A DNA stretch of 64,000 nucleotides from contig OX457074.1 of assembly GCA_949752795.1 (NCBI GenBank), positions 1,364,001 to 1,428,000 on the forward strand. The letters run 5' to 3'. Below are positions 45,060 to 56,523 of this stretch, piece by piece. The notes under the pieces are model-generated. The model searched no databases. It saw only the letters and a program-made list of their open reading frames with translations, and was not told the origin of the DNA. Both the position numbers and the translations under genes were made by a program. Positions within the stretch are counted from its first letter, which is position 1; every line of letters starts with the position of its first letter. Origin of the DNA: Hyperoodon ampullatus. Taxonomy: Eukaryota; Chordata; Mammalia; Artiodactyla; Ziphiidae.

Positions 45060-47780
45060 ATGGTTTTGCAAAACTGTTCCTGCAAAAGTGCTTCATATTC
45101 AAGGACTTTTATGGAAAAACTTCAACAAGCATAGGTTTCTGACACCTAAGATCAATTTGCCTTCATGTTGGGAGGGGCAGTACTGGACACTTCAAGGACT
45201 TCCTCACGGCTGCCTGCACAGCCCCACCACATGTCACGGGATGGTAGCCCAAGACCCGCGCCTGTTCCCCTTCCCCACTTCAGTAAAACGGGCCCATTAC
45301 ATTGATGATATAATGTTCACATGTGAAGACTTGCCCCTGCTGCAGGACACTCTGCAGGCTTTGCGGGAACATCTGTGACGGAGAGGATGGGCAGTGAATC
45401 CACAAAAAATTCAAGGCCCAGGCACCTCAGTAACGTTTCTGGCCGCCCTTCGTTTGGGTAAGATTCAAGTTGTCCCAGAAGTTGTCATTGATAATGTACA
45501 AGCCTATCCAACCCCTAAGAATGTGAAAGAGGTGCCAGCCTTGGTAGGAATGTGGGGGTTTGGGAGGACTTTCATTCCCCATCTGGCACAGTGCCTCCAT
45601 CCCTCCCTTATACCACCTGGTAATGAGAGGGCATACGTGGGACTGGGGATTAGAGCAGCAAGCCGCCTTTCAGATGGCAAAAATATTAGTGAAGCAAATT
45701 AAAGTTCTGGGCATCTCCCAAGCCGGACTACCTTTTGAGTTAGATGTTTCTGTGACTCCAGAAGATCTGGGTTGGGCACTGTGGGAGAGACAACAGAAAG
45801 AGAGTACCCCTAGGATTTTTGGTCCCTGGAAGGGAGCAGAAACCCAATACACCTCCACAGAGTACCAGCTTCTAGCAGTGTACACAGCATTCCTCCAGGT
45901 ACAGCCTCTCACAAAGAAACAGCACATCATGGTAAGGACTTCCCTTCCTTTGAAGGGGTTGTTCAGAATATGTTCCATCTACCCACCTCTGCCATGGCTC
46001 AAACCCCCCACACTGACTAAATGACACGTCTATTTGCAGCAGAAGAGTACCCTACCACCGGCCCGCTGTCTAGAAATGTGGGGGCTCCTAGGCCCTTGTA
46101 GAGAATGTAGATCCTCCAAATGTCCTGGCCCTGTTCCTGTGTCGGCCTGTAGAGAGGGAGTGAGGGAAATTCCCACTGATGCCTGGTATACACATGCCTG
46201 GAAAGAGGAGCAAACTGCAGCCTCCAGAGGGCTGGTGAGCCCTGGCCATTAATGCTTTGCACTGACAGTTGGGCTGTTCTAAAGGGATTGACCCTATGGC
46301 TTAGACAATGGAAAGACAAGGGGTGAATGATCATAAACAAGCCTTGCTGGGGTCTGGATATGTAAAAAGACATTTGGGTTCACCTGCAAGAGTCTGAGGC
46401 ACTCCTCACTGTCTTCCACACCCCGGCTCATAAGGCACTGACATCCTCTGGCAATCAGGAAGCTGATGCCCTAGGCCAGAAATGAGTCCTAGCAACTGAC
46501 ACTTGGGTGAATAGGAAGAGGGAACACTGAAGTGCCCAGGGGGATGACATATTGCCAAGGATGCTGGACTGCCTTTGAAATACAGTGACTCAGTTAATGC
46601 AGTAATAGCATGTCCTGTGTGTTCTAAACAACAGCCAAGGCAACTGCCAAAGGAGTCTGGAGCCACCCACCAGAGCTCCCAGCTGATGTGCAATTGGCCA
46701 GTTGATTATACTGGCCCCCTCCCTCCTAGTGAGGGTTCTAAATATGCTCTGGTTTTTGTGGACACTGCATCTGGCCCAACCCAAGCTGTCCCCTGTTGCC
46801 TCCCAAACCAGGCTGCCGCTATCAGGGGATTAGAGAAGCTAAGACCATGCATGGATACCTTTGTTGAATAGACAGTGATCGGGGGTTATATTTCAAAGGT
46901 CATGACTGGGCAAAAGAATATGACATCAAATGGAAGTTCCATCTCCCCTATAACCCACAGGCAGGAGGACTGGCAGAAAGGAAAAATGGAATAGTAAAGC
47001 AGCAGATTAAATTACTAACAGGTAAAACCACCTTGGCCAGGTGGACTAAAGTACTGTCCCAGATTCTGATACATTTGAATGATCAACCAGTAGAACCTAT
47101 GGCCCCAAATGCCAGACTGGGGACCCCTGACAAGACACCCAATGCCATACAAGTAAGGAAGTCTTGGGAAACAGCCACTGCCCAAACACACTGTGGATCA
47201 GTGTGCTGTGCTGCTGAGAACACCAAGCCCCATTATACCTGGGAAAGGAGTTATCTACTGGAATTTGCAATGGGGTTTCTCACCGGGATGGGTGAATTCA
47301 CACCTCTGGGTAAAGGAGACTTAATCAATCCCCACTGGGATCCTGCTGTCCTACTGCAAGCCGGACTGTTGAAATGTGCTATAGCTGGAATGAAACACGC
47401 ACCTTTGAAAGAGGGGAGAAGGTGGGGTCCCTGGTCTGGCATATCCTGCCCCCAGTCCACCGCTGCCTGCCCTGGCCAATACGTATGGTATGTACAACCG
47501 GGTCAAGTTCCTAAAGCCACCAACCTCCCTCTCCTCCAGGCCAGATGGGCATGTTCCGTTTTCTACTGGTACAATCATTTAGCCACCATCTTTGTCCCCT
47601 CCATTGGCCTGGAGGACATTATAGCATACAGAGAAGCCCTTACTAACTTCACCCAGCAAGTCTTAAATGACAGCCTGCAAAGCCTGTCTTTACCAATCAC
47701 TGAAATATCTTTCATGAGAAAAGCTGTCCTCCAAAACAGAAGCGCCTTGGACATTATTACTGCCTCATAAGGGGTCGTAG
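45060..47780 (+). pseudogene. Decayed pol: reverse transcriptase, RNase H, integrase, running into an Env-like end
   Basis: RT is visible in pieces: LPHGCLHSPTTCHG, then the active-site YIDD at about 45301-45312, then NPQKIQGPGTSVTFL and FGRTFIPHLAQCL of the thumb and connection. RNase H-like sequence (PFELDVSVTPEDLGWALW, QYTSTEYQLLAVYTAFL) lies at about 45730-45905. Integrase shows CPVCSKQQPRQLP of the zinc domain, DYTGPLPPSEGSKYALVF with the first catalytic Asp, DSDRG (46871 on) with the second, and NPQAGGLAERKNG with the Glu. A stop and frameshift lie at 46865-46870. From there one frame is open to the stop at 47768-47770. Its last part is Env TM-like, with AVLQNRSALDIITAS. The pieces are in different frames, so no enzyme can be made. 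Confidence 0.85.
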
Positions 47781-48030
47781 GAAGTCAATGGTTCAGATTA
47801 TGGGGCTCTTCATAGAGAAAACTGTTACTTATTTTGGGAATCATCTTAATCCATGTTTTCTCTTGGATGTGCCTCTATACTGTTGCTGTGGCATCTGCCT
47901 CCACCGCAGTCAGACAGCTGCCAAATGAGCCATGCTGGCAGAACCCCTTGCTGACCTCTCAGGGCACACTTCTGACCCTGAAGAAGGACGGGGGTGAGGC
48001 TGTAAGAGCCAGTCACAAGCGGTGGAGTAC
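47780..48030 (+). pseudogene. Env transmembrane anchor remnant
   Basis: After a stop at 47768 and further breaks, the sequence encodes LLLILGIILIHVFSWMCLYT VAVAS, a hydrophobic stretch that fits the membrane anchor of a retroviral TM subunit, followed by a short tail. The disulphide CX6CC motif expected between the LQNR segment and the anchor is not visible. Confidence 0.6.
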
Positions 48031-48648
48031 TGGAGGAGGTCATAACTATCAGCTGACCCTCCAGCTGAACCCAGAAACTGGAGGCTCCTCACCCCCACCC
48101 CTGTCCTTAGAATGTACACTCTGCCTACTGTCCCCACAGTAGGGGCTGTTCAAAGGACACAGCCTTGAGAGAGTAAGGTGTTGTTGAGACCATCTGAACT
48201 GAACATGTGACTGTACCTAGTTAAGGCCTCTACGTATACTTTTATTATTTTATTTATTTATTATTATTATTATTTTTTGCGGTACTTGGGCCTCTCACTG
48301 CTGTGGCCTCTCCCGTTGCGGAGCACAGGCTCCGGACGCGCAGGCCCAGTGGCCATGGCTCACGGGCCTAGCCGCTCCGCGGCATGTGAGATCTTCCCAG
48401 ACCGGGGCATGAACCCGTGTCCCCTGCATCGGCAGGCGGACTCGCAACCACTGCGCCACCAGGGGAGCCCTACGTATACTTTTAAAATTTTGGTGGGCGA
48501 GAGCAGAGATCTACTCATCTTGCAACCACCCAAGATAGCCCTCAAGCTCCGTTGCTCACTACACCTGTTACCTACCAATCTGGAGTGGTCTGCCTTTCTT
48601 CAGTCTCTCCTTTCCTTCTGTGTACAGGAGCCAGTTTTTGAACTAACA
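48031..48648 (+). repeat. 3' LTR of the endogenous retrovirus, split by a SINE
   Basis: Begins TG (tggaggaggtcata) and ends CA (tttgaactaaca). Without the inserted SINE and one copy of its duplication it is about 378 bp, close to the 385 bp of the 5' LTR. Many substitutions separate the two LTRs, so the insertion is not recent. Confidence 0.88.
48245..48470 (-). mobile_element. CHR-type SINE inside the 3' LTR
   Basis: Poly-T and AT-rich tail, tgcggtacttgggcctctca, ending accaggggagccc. A perfect 14-bp duplication tacgtatactttta lies at 48231-48244 and 48471-48484. Confidence 0.95.
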
Positions 48649-49560
48649 TAAGCATCTACTGTGTACCCAATACTGGGGCAGAACTAAGGCAGGGGATGTA
48701 AAAAAAAAAGACACTATCTCTCAGTTATCCAGATGAGGGACACTACAGTGATAATGTGAAAGTGATATCTGGTACAGGGCAGTCTAAAATATGGTTTGAC
48801 CTACCAACACAGTCATGGTATTAGAACTAGAAGGGGTTTTACAGATTATTTCATTACAATCCCCTTCTTTTACAAATGAGGAAACAGATCTAGAGCACCC
48901 GAATGAGGACCAAAATCCAGATTTCCCAACCCTATGCAACTTATGCTATATCATGAGATGTAATGAATATTCTGACTAACCAGTAAACAGTGGACTGTGG
49001 GAGAACTATTGCCATGAGTAATATCTGATATGCGACATCATGCTGGAAGGAAGCCTAGAAAGTATCTATTTCAGACTTTTCCTTTTACAGAGAAAAAGAT
49101 CGGGCTGAGGACCTGCTCTGTCTCCACAAGATGAGAAAGGAGTCCCTTCACCTTGAAAGTCAATCCCTCTGTGGATAACAGCACCACCTCTTGGCTCTAT
49201 CTTCCTGTACTTTATAGTTTACCGCTTCTTTCAGCACCTTAACAATATGTCTGAATTTTCTGTTTTCTGTCTCTCCACCGGCCTGCCGCCTGTATACACG
49301 GATGGATTACTTCTGTGTCTGTCCCTGGTACCTAGTCACAGGGCCTAGCACTCAATAAGAGCAAAGAAAATGTCTTAAATGATAATCACCCTACACCTCC
49401 AAGAAAAAGAGACAAAGCCCAAGAACCGGCGGAGACCTCCCAGGGAAAGTTGGAGACAAGCATGGATTGCCCAAGAGAAAACGGAGCTAAAGAGCTACAA
49501 ACAGTCCCTGTTAAGTGTCCTCCACATCCACCTGACACACACCTGTCATTCATTCAGAGC
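48649..49560 (-). other. NME1: NME1 intron 1, promoter-proximal part
   Basis: Non-coding. A MIR-like remnant lies at about 48820-48960 (ttacaaatgaggaaacagat). Otherwise it is unique DNA, with no exon recognised. Confidence 0.6.
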
Positions 49561-49599
49561 CCAGCACTGCACTAGACAGAAACAAATAAGGCACAACCC

Positions 49600-50075
49600 T
49601 TACGGTCGCGTCCTGATGGGAAAAGCAGCCACGGACAAAGGTGAGTCCACGTGGCGTGGGACGTCAGCTGACAGGTTTGCACCTGTCGACAGGCGCTTCC
49701 CTCCCACCCCATCACCCTGGCCACCTCAGAGCGGAACTCATCCGACCTCTTCACCTCCCCCTTCCCGGACCCCCTTCCTCTCCCTTTCCTCTCAGTACCT
49801 CGAACCCTTCTCACCAATCCGGCTGCTTGGGCTTCAACTCCTTCTGCTGCCACCGGCACCGGAAATGCGCCCCCGCCCCTCGTGGTTCCCGGCACCCGCC
49901 CGCCCGGAACGCTTCTGCCCAGATCCGCTGCGGGAGGGCCCATTTTGCAGAACACCACTCGCCTACGCTTCCTCCTGACAGTCGGGTGTCATTCTAGGGA
50001 GCAATTTCCAAAGTTCAACTTCCGGTACTGTTTCTTCCTGCTCTTCTGGCTGGCTACCGCCATCTTTTTTTTTTT
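49600..50075 (-). promoter_or_regulatory. NME1: CpG-rich promoter of NME1
   Basis: G+C and CG-rich block around exon 1. In the NME1 direction a YY1-type AAGATGGCGGT lies at 50066-50056 and an Ets-type CCGGAAGT at 50025-50018, with another CCGGAA-like core (accggaaatg) within exon 1. No TATA box was seen, as usual for a housekeeping promoter. The sequence returns to AT-rich beyond 50100. Confidence 0.8.
49815..49918 (-). other. NME1: NME1 non-coding exon 1
   Basis: In the gene direction it begins gcagaagcgttccgggcggg and ends aagcccaagcagccggattg at a good donor (g/gtgaga). The order of blocks matches the human NME1 5'UTR as I remember it (start gcagaagcgttcc, end near aagcagctgga). It is spliced to exon 2 at 42037, which makes an intron of 7.8 kb. 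The 5' limit may lie further upstream. Confidence 0.75.
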
Positions 50076-50099
50076 TCCTTAAGATTCTGAGACTGTCTT

Positions 50100-51046
50100 T
50101 TTTCTCGGGCAAGTTGGCTTCCCGAGAGGTGGCGCTCACACTTTTCATTGAGTCTGAACGAGCGCCTGACCTAAAAGTAGACGGTCGCCCTCGTTTTACA
50201 TTTACTCATTCTTTCCAGCCTGTCAAGCAGATTTTTTATCGAGTACCTTCTGTGTGGCAGGCATTGTTTCAGGGTCTGGGGTATAGCAGTAAACTTTGTT
50301 GGAGCTGGTTTTGGGGTTGGGAATGGGGACAAACAATAAATAAATGAGCAAATTAATATGAAATATATCATAGTATGCAAATGTTGTTAAGAAAAAGCAG
50401 GGCAAGGGCGGAAGGAAGATTGAAGCAGTAAACTACTTTAAAGGTTAAAGGAGGTGGCAGTAGAATAGACCTGCATGAAGTGAGGGAGCAACTCTGGTGA
50501 TTACCCAAGGGCCAGTATTATAGTGGGCGTTGAGCGCTAGGAACTGCGGTTGGAGAGCAGCAAGATTATGTTTTGGTGGGAAGTGATTGGAAGATTTTGA
50601 GTAGGGCATCATATCTGATAACACATTTTTTTAAAAAATCATTCTGACTGCTGTAGGAGGAATGGATGGAGTAAGATACAAAGCAGAATCAGGAGCCTTT
50701 TCAGCAAATGTGCGGGAGCAATGGGACATCTATAGGCGAAAGAAGAAGAAGAAAAAAAACCTCTACCTAAACCTCCCACTTTAAATGAAAATTCACTCCA
50801 AATGGATCATAGTTTTGTAAGTGTAAAACTGTGGACAAAAAAAGAAAGAAAATGTTGCCTGCCATTTCAGTAAACAAAGACTGTTGCCTGACATCAAGCC
50901 ATCAGCCACTGTAGCCTCCCCAATGGTGAACACTGAAGGGAAATCAGGAGAAAAACAGGGTACTGGCCCTAGATAGGTAAGATGCGTATCAAAGGAATAA
51001 TTTCAATGAGAGTATTTTTTTTTTATCCAATGCAGCTTTTTTGTGT
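50100..51046. other. Intergenic, no gene recognised
   Basis: Downstream of the NME1 promoter island on the plus strand. A MIR-like tract may lie at about 50200-50350 (gagtaccttctgtgtggcaggcattg). The remainder is diverged purine-rich DNA. The next gene expected by synteny (SPAG9) should lie right of the window. Confidence 0.5.
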
Positions 51047-51059
51047 GATTAGCAGTAAT

Positions 51060-51338
51060 TTTTTAAAAAATGTATTGATGTATAGTTGACTTACAATGTT
51101 GTGTTAATTTCTGCTGTACAGCAAAGTGATTCAGTTATACATATAAATATTCTTTTTCATATTCTTTTCCATTATGGTTTATCACAGGATATTGAATATA
51201 GTTCCCTGTGCTATACAATAGGACCTTGTTGTTTATCCACCCTATATATAATAGTTTGCATCTGCTAATTCCAAACTCCCAATCCTTCCCTCCCCCACAC
51301 TTCTCCCCCTTGGCAACCGCAAGTCTGTTCTCTAAATT
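51060..51338 (-). mobile_element. L1 LINE 3' end, antisense
   Basis: The reverse complement of an L1 3' end (tgtattgatgtatagttgac ttacaatgttgtgttaattt ... ttgcatctgctaattccaaa). A perfect 13-bp duplication gattagcagtaat lies at 51047-51059 and 51339-51351. Confidence 0.92.
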
Positions 51339-51564
51339 GATTAGCAGTAATCTTTTGATGTTCCACTAACATGTTTGTTTGTTTGTTTCAGCAAAAACTA
51401 TATATCCTGGCTTCTCCCTTACATCTTTGGAACAGTTCCTCAGAGCTATCTGAGAGACTGTCTCCCAAGCTATAGTCATCAGTAGGGTCATCAAATAAAA
51501 CTTACCTCACTACTTTTAGGCTGTGTGGGTTTTTTTAGTCAAACTGTAAAAAGTTTAGGAAAAA

Positions 51565-53240
51565 AAACATGGTAAAAAATCTTCAGGACCAAGGGCTAGG
51601 CAGAGTGTTTAGACTTGCCACCATAAGCACAATTCATATAAGGAAAACGTTGATAAACTGGATCTTATCAAAATGAAAACCTCTGGCTCTTCAGAAGACC
51701 CTGAGAAGAGGATGAAAAAACAAGCTAAGGGTGGGAGAAAATATTTGCAAACCACATACACAACACAGCCCTTGTATCTAGACTATATAGAGAATTCTCA
51801 CAACTCAACTGTTAAAAAAAAATCCAATTAGAGAATGAGCAAAAGGCAAGATATTTTACTGAAGAGGATATGCAGATGGCAAATAAGCACATGAAAAGAT
51901 ATTCAGCATCATTAGCCATTAGGGAAATGCAAATTAAAACCACAATGAGATATCACTACACACCTTTGATGATGGCTAAAATAAAAAATAGTGACAACAC
52001 CAAATGCTCTCAAGGAGGTGGAGAAACTGGATCCACTCATACATTGCTGGCAGGAATGTAAAATGGTACAGCCACTCTGGAAAAGTTTGGCAGTTTCTTA
52101 TAAAACTAAACATGTGCTTACCACATGACCCAGCAATTGCACTCTTGGGTATTTATCCCAGAGAAAATGACTTACGTTCTGTTCACACAAAAACTTGTAC
52201 ACAAATGTTTATAGTGTAAGTAGATAGGATAGGGGGTCCTCAGAGAAAGAGAACTGACCTTGGTTTTTTTGTTTGTTTGTTTTACTTTAAGAGAAGCCAT
52301 TTTTGGCCTAAGCCACTTTGTGATCCAAGCCTGGCCACAATGCTTGCCCTCAAAGAGGTCTCAATAATTAATGATTTAAGGGAACTAAAAAATGCAGGAA
52401 CAAAGGGAAAGCAATCAAGAAACAATAGCTCAGTAATAAAAGAGTCCTAATTCCTCCCCTTAATTCCTCCTAGTTCTTCCTATATCCAAGGGACATACAT
52501 AACAATCTAATACATATCTTTGAATTCTGCAGGAACTAAGGCCCCCACCCAGCTGGAGGACGGTAACTACAGGCTGAGATCCCAGACTGGTCAGAACATA
52601 AGTAATAATAATATTGACCTTTACTGAACCTAATGACTTCAATCAACTAAAGCTTGGACTCTGTTAACCTTTGTCCCAATTCTATGCTAAATTCTCCTCT
52701 GCTCAAGCCCCTTCATGAATACGCATGTACCCTTAGCTTAAAACTTCCACAGTTTTGCTGTTGGGGAGATACTGCTTTGGGAAAGATCCCTGGTGTTCTC
52801 CTTACTTGCTGTAAGTAATAGTCTTCCTTCTCCCACTCTTTGGCTTGGTTGTGTCTTTTGGCTTGACACCCACCAAGAGGCAAACCCAGTTTTCGGATAA
52901 CAATAGCAGCATTTGTAATAGACCCAAACTGGAAACAACCCATATGTCCATGATTCACTTTGCTGTACATGTAAAATTAACACAACATTGTAAAACAACT
53001 ATACCCCAATAAAAATTAAGAAAAAAAAAGAAACTACTGATACATGCAACAACTTGGGCAGATCTCAAGAGAATTATGCTGACTAAAAAAAGCCAATCAC
53101 AAAAAAATTACTTACTATATTATTGCATTTATATAACATTCTCTTTTTTTTTTTTAATTCTTGAGATTACAAAATTATAGAGATAGAGAATAGGTTAGTG
53201 GTTGCCAGGAGTTAGTGATTGGGGAGAGGGCATGGGTATG
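51565..53240 (+). mobile_element. Old L1 LINE (ORF2 end and 3' part), interrupted by a solo LTR
   Basis: The plus strand carries the end of L1 ORF2 (tgcagatggcaaataagcac, gcaaattaaaaccacaatga, cattgctggcaggaatgtaa, ccagcaattgcactcttgg). It resumes after the LTR at 52907 (ccaaactggaaacaaccca). A younger L1 3' end with its poly-A (about 52950-53035) seems spliced in before the older L1 resumes (gatacatgcaacaacttggg ... ggttgccaggagttagtg). Many frameshifts make it inactive. Confidence 0.85.
52215..52902 (+). mobile_element. Solo LTR, 688 bp, inserted in the L1
   Basis: Begins TG (tgtaagtagatagg) and ends CA (ttttcggataaca). The 4-bp duplication atag lies at 52211-52214 and 52903-52906, and L1 sequence is continuous across it when removed. 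Four-base duplications are typical of class I retroviruses. It probably arose by LTR-LTR recombination. It differs from the LTRs of the provirus at 42283-48648. Confidence 0.88.
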
Positions 53241-53299
53241 TCCTAAAAAGGTAGCACAAGAGAGTCTTGTGGTAATGGAATCATTCTGTATCTTGATTT

Positions 53300-56079
53300 T
53301 GGTGGCAGTTACATGAATCTGTTACTGAAAGCTCAGCCTCTCTCTGTACAATAGTGCTGAATCAAATCTCAGAGACAAGAGTTTTGGGTGAAGCAGAAAA
53401 AGATAGTGGTATTGCTTTGCCAGGCAAAAGGAGACACGCTGGGCTTCTGCCTCGAAAAACTATGTGTTCCAACCCCAGAGGATTTGATGAAGGTTTTATA
53501 ACTGTGGTTCAAGGGTGGGGTCTCTGACAAGATCAGGGTGTGTGTAGGGCCTGTACTCCTTTAATCTCATCTCAGGTAGCTGGTCTCCTAATCTTGATGA
53601 ACTTCTCTGATCCCTTTAATCTTGCCTTGGGTGGTTTCTTGGCTGCTCCTCCCTCGATTAACAACTGTTCAGATCCGCCCTTTGGAACTCAGGGAAGGTC
53701 ATGGAGGCTGGAGTCTTGCCTACAAAAAATGGGGGACAAAAGGGCCTCCATGATGAGAGCCCCACAGGGCCCCACTCGGTTTCAAATCTACACATGTGAC
53801 AAAGTTGCACAGAACTATACACATGCCAAAAAAATGAGTGCATGTAAAACTGATGAGATTTGAATAAATTCTGTGACATATACCTATGTCAATTTCCTGG
53901 CTTTGATATTATGTTACAGTTATACAAGATGTTACCATTAGAGGCAATGGCTGAAGGATACATGGGATTTCCTCATACCTATTTTTTTGCAACTTCCCAT
54001 GAATCTATAATTATTTCAAAATTTTAGCAATTTCTAAAAAGAATCAGAAAAACTGGTTGAGACTATAGTAGTAGTGTTACCAAGTCCAAGCTCACTCTGC
54101 TCACCGGCATGACAGGCCAATAAATTAGGAGATGAGCTGTTGAGGCAAGGAATAGAGACTCTATTTGGAAAGCCAGGCATCTGAGAAGATGGTGGACTAG
54201 TGTCCTAGAGTACCGTCTTCTCAGGGTGTGTATAGAACAGAGAGGCAGAGGAGTTGAGGAAATAAAGTAAAAAGGCCATAAGTCTTGCAAAACATCTCCT
54301 GGTTTTGGCCAGCCATGGTGAGGGGATGTGTTAATTTCTTCTTTTTTGCACCCATTCACAGGTGGACAGGGTCAGGGTGTTTCCCTGAGAGCTGAACAAA
54401 GGCGCTTTAGTTTAACATTCAGGCAGAGAAGCAGGGGTCCCCAAGGCAGGCCATTGTATATGCCTATAGCTATAGACAGAACAAAAGCAATGGAAAGCAA
54501 GGGTCAAAGTAAGAGAAACAGATCCAACATGGAGTCAGATTTGTTCTTCCATGGTACAATTCCCCACTGTCAATGTCCATTCTGCAATCTTGCAGGATAA
54601 GGGGCAATGACCGCTCTAACTGCTTCCTGCTGTGTAGGGGGGGCGGGATGAGGGGTGATCATGGAATGGAAATGATCAGCCTTGGGCAGGGAATAATTCT
54701 CAGAATTTTTAGTAAGTAGTACAACTCTCAGTTATTTGAACCTGATTCTGTGTTTTTCAGTAGAACAGGATTTAAAAAGTAGATTGACCCACCCTTCTCC
54801 AGCTATAAGGAAATTACAGTCTCAAGTTAAGGAATTTAGCACTTTTCTATGTGTAGGAAGATGCAAGAGTCTGGGCTCACTGAAATCATTCCTTTGATCT
54901 GCACCTCAGCTGTCAGGGGGCCAGTATCCTGTGCTTTCACATCCTGAGTTTCCTGAAGGCTCACCATAGGGAGTGGCTGCAGTCTTTTGGCTGCTAGATG
55001 GCAGGTATTTTTTCCTTCCTGAGTTCCCTCAGAGCTCACCAGCTCACCATCGGTGGTGGCTGCAGTTGCTGATGACTGTGACATCCTTTGTTTACGGATA
55101 TGGCAGGAAATATTCCATTTCTCAGATCCTCCTCTTGGTCAGGAATTTGACCAATATTTGGGAGACAATTCATGACCAAATTTTGTCCCATGGTGCTGAG
55201 GCTCATCCCAGATCAGGCAAAAATTCCTGTTGATATGCCACTCCACGTGCTGTTTCTGGATTAGACCCTGTTGATAATTAAAAATTCTCTGGACTCGCTG
55301 TCTTACTAGTCTATTATGATCCAGGAAATGTTTTTACTTATTGCTTCTTCCCATACTTAGAATCACACTATTACAATTATTCTATAAAAGTCATAAATGT
55401 GATCTATTTCCTCAAGATGTTTAGCATCATCAATTTTGTTGGAGGCCTGGTTACACACTGGGTACTGTAAGAGACAACAATCTTATAAAATAGACAGGAT
55501 ATAAGTAATGCAGCTAGTAACATTGACAAAGTCATAGTGCAGCAGGGAGACACAACGCATAAACAATTTGGAAACAAAGAACAAATTAAAACATGTAATC
55601 CAGTTACAATAAACCATCAAGTCCACAGGAGAGCCAGCTGGAGAAGCCAAATTCTGGCAAGATCAGGTAGAGAGAAAAAAGTAAATGTTTCATCTTTGTT
55701 TATAAGCGTATACTTTATCAACTTGTAGGTCATAGCATAAGAGAAAAAGGTTTTCTGGAAAACAAAGATTAAGGCTAGTATATTTCCCAAAGTCATAAAG
55801 TTACAAATCATATTCATCAGTTCACTCAGTCCCATGTAATTAATTCCTGTTGATCTGGATAAAGTAATCAGGTTTTCCATTAGTTTTGTCATATGTTACC
55901 CAGTCCAGTGGTATTACCTAAATGCTATCAGAAACTTATATTTGTTAAAAAAAAAAAGTTCCTTTTTATAAGTCTTCTTGAAAATCTTCATTTTGTAAAA
56001 GCGTCAAGACAAAACTTAAAATAGCATGGTTAAAGATTTGAGTACAGTGCAATCAGCAGGAAACTAGGATATTTCTGTA
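53300..56079. other. Intergenic with repeat-like DNA, no gene recognised
   Basis: Blocks at about 53330-53720 (ggtttgatgaaggttttataactgtgg-type sequence) and 54110-54600 (aggcaaggaatagagactct, gagaagatggtggactagtg) look like LTR or LINE 5' sequence of cetartiodactyl genomes. I cannot assign the family. ORFs of 60-107 codons here have no recognised domain. Confidence 0.4.
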
Positions 56080-56100
56080 ACATAAAACCAACCAGCTCTG

Positions 56101-56387
56101 GGACTTCCCGGGTGGTCCAGTGGGTAAGATGCCACACTCCCAATGCAGGGGCCCTGGGTTTGATCCCTGATCGGGGAAGTAGATCCCACATGCATGCCAC
56201 AACTAAGAGTCCACATGCTGCAACTAAGAAGTCTAAATGCCGCAACTAAGAAGCCCACATGCCGCAACTATGAGCCCACATGCTGCAACTAAAAAAAGAT
56301 CCCGCATACTGCAACAGAGATCCCGCATGCTGCAACAAAGACCTAGTGCAGTCTAAATAAATAAATAAAATATTTTTAAAAATGAAA
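56101..56387 (+). mobile_element. Diverged tRNA-derived SINE with tandem interior
   Basis: Starts ggacttcccgggtggtccag, with B box gggtttgatccctgatcggg. Its interior repeats cacatgc(t/c)gcaactaagaag several times. A 21-bp duplication with one mismatch (acataaaaccaaccagctctg / ...catctctg) lies at 56080-56100 and 56388-56408. Confidence 0.9.
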
Positions 56388-56523
56388 ACATAAAACCAAC
56401 CATCTCTGAGACATACTTCGGGTTTTTTGGGGGGATTTTATCTAGCTATTCAATAAACTTCCATCACTTAAATTAGCATAACTCTAGAACTTAAAGTTAC
56501 CAAATATCTGGAAAGATCATTTT

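Larger units (their letters stand above)
42283..48648 (+). mobile_element. Endogenous retrovirus with two LTRs, in NME1 intron 1, antisense
   Basis: A proviral layout: 5' LTR (42283-42667), an internal part of about 5.4 kb with gag-like, pol and env-like remnants, and a 3' LTR (48031-48648) split by a SINE. The internal part is shorter than an intact provirus. Most of gag, protease, the first part of reverse transcriptase and the Env surface subunit are missing or unrecognisable, and stops and frameshifts interrupt pol, so it is dead. The flanks taagtca (left) and taagca (right) may be the target duplication. RT resembles ERV-L-type elements while the Env remnant resembles class I, so I leave the class open. 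The usual antisense bias in introns is respected. Confidence 0.9.

Noticed and set aside
49379..49978. 199-codon plus frame over the NME1 promoter
   Set aside because: GC-driven open frame covering the recognised NME1 exon 1 on the opposite strand. No domain.
51870..52219. Small proteins on the plus strand
   Set aside because: They are pieces of L1 ORF2.
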